DNA of 64,000 nucleotides from the NCBI RefSeq assembly GCF_918797505.1, contig NC_092801.1, positions 33,184,487 to 33,248,486 of the forward strand, given 5' to 3'. A program made the translations under genes and the position numbers. Under the pieces are notes generated by a model. The model made no database searches and was not told where the DNA came from. It was given only the letters and a program-made list of their open reading frames with translations. Position 1 is the first letter of the stretch; each line of letters opens with the position of its first letter. This DNA is from Bemisia tabaci (taxonomy: Eukaryota > Arthropoda > Insecta > Hemiptera > Aleyrodidae). Shown here piece by piece: positions 56,909 through 61,705 of this stretch.

Positions 56909-59900
56909 TTTCTGAAAAAATTTACTGAAATTTTAGTTGCGTCCCCTAAAAGGAAACACGGAGAAAAAAATTTTGTGCATGGAACCCGAAGCTGAGATCA
57001 TATGGATCTATGGATCTCTGAAGTTTTCGGATCACGCATCCGAAAAGTTAAGGTCCATCTGCCGAAGTTCGGGTCAGACAATTGAAGTAGTTCGGTATAT
57101 ACCGAAGGTTTCAGGTCACACATCTGAAGTACTCGGTGCATACCGAAGTGTTTCAGATTTCTGACCCGAATTGCGGCAGCTGGACCTCAAGTTTTAAGAG
57201 ATTCATATGATCTCAACGTCGGGTCCCATGCACGAAGTTTTTTTCTCCGTGTGAGTATTAATATAAATTTCAACACAGTCAAACACAGTAGAGAACCAAG
57301 GAAATCACAGTAGAACAGAGAAAAAATACCGTCGAATAAATGAAGAAAACTATTATCGAAGAAATTCTAATTATTTCGAAAGTAATTCGCTGGCGTAATC
57401 AATGCGTAGCTGCGTAGGAGCATGAGCGAGATTTATCTTCAACTGACCGCTGCGCTGGCCGGTAGGTACCTACCTGGGCGGGCGAGCGACAATACGTAAA
57501 AGCGGTGGCATGGTTTGATTGACAGAGGAGTGGGGAACGGTCAGACGTAGGGGAAAGGTTCAGGCTGAACCGTTCAGCACAGCGCAGCGTCAGTCACCGG
57601 GTGGGGAAGAGAGTCCGGGAGGGGACACTTCCCCTCGAGTGAAATAGAAAAAGGCAGAATCCTTCGAAGTTTATATTAATGATGTGGCGATGAAGCAATG
57701 ATGGGGATTGATCATTTCTTCAAAAACGAATTTGACAGAGACGTCAGTGCCATCGAGTGGAGGAAAGTGACAACCGTGGATCTCCTTCTGCGATTTGACT
57801 CGTTGAAGTAGCAAAAGTTCATCTTTACTTCGTAAGATTATCGGTGGCGTAGTATAGTTCGAGTTCCGAATCGCTGTGAGCCCACTTGTGTTTTTTTCCT
57901 ATACTTTCATTGCATACAGGGTGATCAAAAAGTCCCTTCCACCCCCTCTAACTTTTTACCTTATGGAGGTAAAGATTTGAAACTTGGGGGATGCCCCTAG
58001 GTTAAAGGGAGCTACTTTTTGGCCCCCCTAAAATTTTCAGGGGGCCCCCTTGGGGGGGCAACGGACCCCAACTTTTAATTTTCAAATGGCAAGACCCCCT
58101 TTTGTGATAGCTCGTTCGAAAGCGCATAAAAAAAAAACTTTTCGCGCAAACCCGAAGTCAATATCTCAAACCGTTACAAAATAGCGGCCGGTTAAAGTTC
58201 AAAATGGCCAAAAATTCACACAGGTTGTTTGACGAGGGATTTTCGCGAAAATCGGTTAATAGAGGTATTTCGACACGAGAAAAACAAGTAAGATGTTAGA
58301 TTTTCCAAAAAACCGAAATTTTCAAAATGGCCGCCGGTGAAAATTTAAAATGGCCGAAAATTTGTTTTTTTTTAGAAATCTAAGTTCAAATGTGTTAATC
58401 AATACCTTAAAATTCCAAGGTTTAGGCAAATCCATCAGCAAAAAACCGAGGTGGCAATTTTTGGCAATTTTGAACTTTAACCGGCGGCCATTTTGGAAAA
58501 TTCAGTTTTTTTGAAAATCTAATGTCAAATTCGCTTTTCTCGTGTCGAAATGCCTCTAGTTATCGATTTTCGCGAAAATCCATCGACAAATAACCTGTGT
58601 GAATTTTCGGCCATTTTGAACTTTAACCGGCCGCCATTTTGTAACAGTTTAAAATATTGACTTCGGGTTTGCGCGAAAAGTTTTCTTTTTTTATGCTCTT
58701 TCGAACGAGCTATCACAAAGGGGGTCTTCTGGGGTCCGTTGCCCCCCCCCCCCAAAGGGGGGCCCCCCTGAAAATTTTAGCAGGGGCCGAAAAGTAGTTC
58801 CGTTTGACCTAGGGACATCCCCCAAGTTTCAAATCTTTACCTCCATAAGATAAAAAGTTAGAGGGGGTGGAAGGGACTTTTGGATCACCCTGTATATATT
58901 TCTCTGATGTTTTTGTTGTATCCTCTCTGATTGCATAAGTAAATATATCCTCATTTCATTTCCTTTCCCTTTCATGTTTCCCCTTTCTTGTAGCATCTGT
59001 GTCCATTTACAATTATTATTTTAAAATTGCTTTCCCTAGTATACCTACATTTGATGCTTCAAACAGAACCACTTTGTTTTAATGACATTTCCGGCTAAAT
59101 CGTGGGTTTTCCTAGGGAGGTAGCCTCTCGTCCCTCCCAGACTCTACTGTTGCCAGATAAGTTGCTTTTTCAGCACTTCCCCTAGTTCAAACCCATATAA
59201 AATATTCACATTTATCGCATAATCTGGCAACCCCTCGCGTGAAATAAAAAAGGTGGAATCCTTCCACTCTAAATTAATGATGTATCAATTTAAAAAATAA
59301 TTTCGCTGGTTCAGTTTTGAAACAATGTATGTGCCATTAGTTTCTCTGTGTACATAAGTGTTTATACAGATGAGCCAGAAATTTATTGCAGTTCCAATAT
59401 TCCAGAATGAAGTCTAAATTTTTCAGCGATGTCTTTCATAAAAGAGCATCAAACTGAAATATCTCAAAAATTACTTTTAAACTGAGGCATTGCAAGTCTC
59501 TGCTAGAGTTTTAATTTCTTAAAAGAAAACTAAATTTTATGTGAATTTTCTTCAACCATTCAAAAATATTCATATAAAACTTTGAGAAGATATCGATGGC
59601 TTATGTGCGAGACCACGTATCTTCATTTACGACGCTGCGGACTTCCTGTCATACTTTGCACTAATAACACGAGAAAATAATAGTTGGTCCGCGATAAGTA
59701 GAAAGGAACCAAGCCACGTTAGATTTTGCCACATTCAATTGAAAAATTCAATTTTTTACATGAAAAAGGTTGTGCGGGTTTTTGTGCATAAATCAGTGAA
59801 TTTTTTGCATAGTGCGAAGCAAATTTCTTAAAATTGTTAAAGGAATCCGCATAAACAATCTCTTGTAAAAAATTAAATTGCTCATGCATGCAGTTAGAGG

Positions 59901-61670
59901 CAATAGCTGATGTGGTCTGGTTCTTTTCTGCTAAATGTGGTCCTTATACGTTTCAAGACGGCTTCGGAAACATCCTTGACTTGGTTTGTTTAAAATTCGT
60001 CGATTGCCTTCCTTTTGCGAACGTCAAGTATTTAATAACTTTGCATGCAATGGTCGTTAGTAAATTTACCGCTAAGATCAAAAGCGAACGAAACTCTGTT
60101 GGCGGTGAAATTTCTGGCCGTGCCAAGGAGAAAGTTCTTCTTATTCGCGTAATAAGCACCAAGCTCCCCTTCGCTGAGATCGTAACAGGAATAAACTGCA
60201 GTTCGGCTTCCTTTCAAGACCCCTGGACTCACTCCTGCAGGTGAAAAAAACAAGTTTGACCTGATAATTTGAGGCATATTGAATCAGAAGGGCACAGGCC
60301 CACTTTTTAACAAAACTGAGATAAGTCTTTACATCTATCAATTTAATATATCTAATTGTAAGTGCTGTCTATTAGTAAAGCACTTAAATATTACTAGGTA
60401 CCTCTTCTTCTCTATTGCTAATGATTAATATATATTATTCTACCTCTTCTTCTCTATTACTAATAATGACTGTTTAATTTCAATTGAAATGACGGTCGAT
60501 TTGTACATAGTTGATATCATAATTAATAAACTTTATTCCAATTTACTTCTAAATTCTTTTTTATAACTCTCCTTATTAAGTTATCCCACTAACCTCGCTT
60601 AGTAGGAATGAAGCTCTATCGACATAAATGAGATGAAATGAAGAATTTGTAGGTGTCTGAAATTTGATGAATTTCGTGATTAAGTGGAAACTACCGAGTA
60701 AACTGAATACGAGGATGCCCTCTTCGTTCATACATTGAATAATTCTGCCGTCCAAAGTAAACGCCGTATCTGCATTCAACTCTTTTCAAATTTTTTTCTG
60801 ACAAAATGTTGTCTTGCAAAAAACCTAACGATAATTTATCCTTCATTTTTCCGATACACCTCCGCCATACCATTCGAAACTAAAAATGAAAAAAATAAAG
60901 CCTTAAGGCAATTGAATTGTCTTGTAATAGAACAGTGCGTGCAAGGAAAAAATACAAAATTTTGAGTGGAGTTACGGCGTTTTTGCTGTGGACGCGGCAG
61001 AATTATTGGAGGAGATATAAGAACATGATCTAATCTCCTACAATACATGTGTTTAAATGCGAAAAGTCATCAGATGACGTCGCTGTCGTTTTACGGTCAA
61101 ATTACGGTCTAAGAGTGGGAAAAATTAATTGATTCAAAGATCTTTATTGAGAAATGTTTTTCCTCCTTTCACATAACTTTGTCTCCCCAAAAAGTATCTG
61201 AAGTTATACTATAACTGTTAGGTCCAAAGGAGCATGAAGCCAGATGGGATTTATAATGGTGAAAAAATAGTCAGGATCTAAAATGAAGAGACCTGCAACA
61301 AAATAGTGTGGTTTTTGACCACGCCGATTTTAAACTGTAATTAAAGCTTTATCTAAAAAAATTAATCGTACCAAAAAAAGTTGCCAAAGAAAGGTTTTTT
61401 GGGAGTTAGAATAAGTGGCTTTTTGCCATTTTAATATCCATTGTCCTCGTGGCTTCTTACGCTTCATTCGATGAAGGAATAACGAACGGATGGATGGATA
61501 GGTTGATAGATAGGTAGGTAGACAACTAGATTGTCAGGTAAAGGTAGATATCTAGGTAGAAATGAGATTATTATTATCATCATCGGGATAGAGTGAATTT
61601 TCACGTGCAATATTTGATAGGTTTCTCGCTGAATAATATAACTCCCAAGTTACAATTGTAAGATTTTAAT

Positions 61671-61705
<35 letters not shown>

